NCBI RefSeq assembly: GCF_001704635.1
Contig: NZ_MAXF01000100.1
Coordinates: forward strand, 33,795 to 97,794
Reading direction: 5' to 3'
Source of the DNA: Streptomyces sparsogenes
GTDB taxonomy: Bacteria > Actinomycetota > Actinomycetes > Streptomycetales > Streptomycetaceae
Length of the DNA: 64,000 bases
Position 1 is the stretch's first letter. The number at the start of each line of letters is the position of its first letter. The position numbers were made by a program, and so were the translations under genes. The notes beneath the pieces are model-generated. The model saw nothing but the letters and a program-made list of their open reading frames with translations, was not told the DNA's origin and did not search any database. Shown here piece after piece: positions 62,487-64,000 of this stretch.

Positions 62487-62688
62487 GCCCATACGGGTGG
62501 TCGTGGGCGCCGCTCCACGGCCCGCCACATCGGGGTTTGTGGGGTGCCGACAGCGCCGATTCACCAGTGCGGTAAACGGGGGCGGGAAATCCGCTGTCCA
62601 GTTCTGTTCCGCCTACCCACCAAAACGCGCGCGACGTTGTATGGAATTGACATGCGTCTCGGAGGGTCCGGGAACGTACCGTCTTTCC

Positions 62689-64000
<1,312 letters not shown>

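Overview
The window is high-GC DNA from a Streptomyces-type actinomycete. Third codon positions are almost all G or C, GTG starts are common, and TTA codons are very rare. The order ligA, GGDEF/EAL gene, gatC-gatA-gatB, second GGDEF/EAL gene, ilvB-ilvH-ilvC, serA, proline catabolism genes, leuB, ilvE, cimA, acyl-CoA carboxylase beta matches, from memory, the S. coelicolor core around SCO5494 to SCO5535. This is recollection, not a database search.

Left core (1-29.5 kb). It holds the 3' end of DNA ligase, an RmdB-like cyclic-di-GMP enzyme with a TTA codon, and the GatCAB amidotransferase operon with a 79-aa gene between gatA and gatB. An M81 peptidase, an MMPL transporter, an ArsR-like regulator facing an MFS gene, a large LuxR/AAA regulator and several oxidoreductases follow. 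Then comes a CdgF-like PAS-GGDEF-EAL protein with a degraded EAL domain and a His-rich tail. The ilvB-ilvH-ilvC run has a leader peptide and transcription attenuator, and serA closes the block.

Accessory block (about 29.6-50.6 kb). It interrupts the core between serA and the proline regulator. It carries three regulator/DHA2-exporter pairs (TetR, MarR, TetR), each with a visible palindromic operator, a MocR regulator, a PPOX enzyme, a Uma2 protein, a DinB-like protein, an IS1182-type element between CTAG copies, and a minimal secreted GH6 cellulase. It ends with a five-gene minus-strand run: P450, P450, class I terpene synthase, GGPP-type synthase, glycosyltransferase. I read this as a biosynthetic operon for an oxidised, glycosylated, probably C20 terpenoid. 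Its first gene has two TTA codons, so expression probably depends on bldA. This operon is the strongest candidate for something undescribed.

Right core (50.7-64 kb). A PucR-type regulator diverges from proline dehydrogenase and P5C dehydrogenase. After a 572-bp non-coding stretch rich in palindromes come a 40-aa gene, a Tat-exported phosphatase, leuB, ilvE, and cimA with its own apparent leader-peptide attenuator. A secreted Cys-rich protein with an M15-like zinc motif and the start of an acyl-CoA carboxylase beta subunit finish the window. The branched-chain genes (ilvBHC, leuB, ilvE, cimA) are spread over 37 kb, and two of their three transcription units show attenuation.
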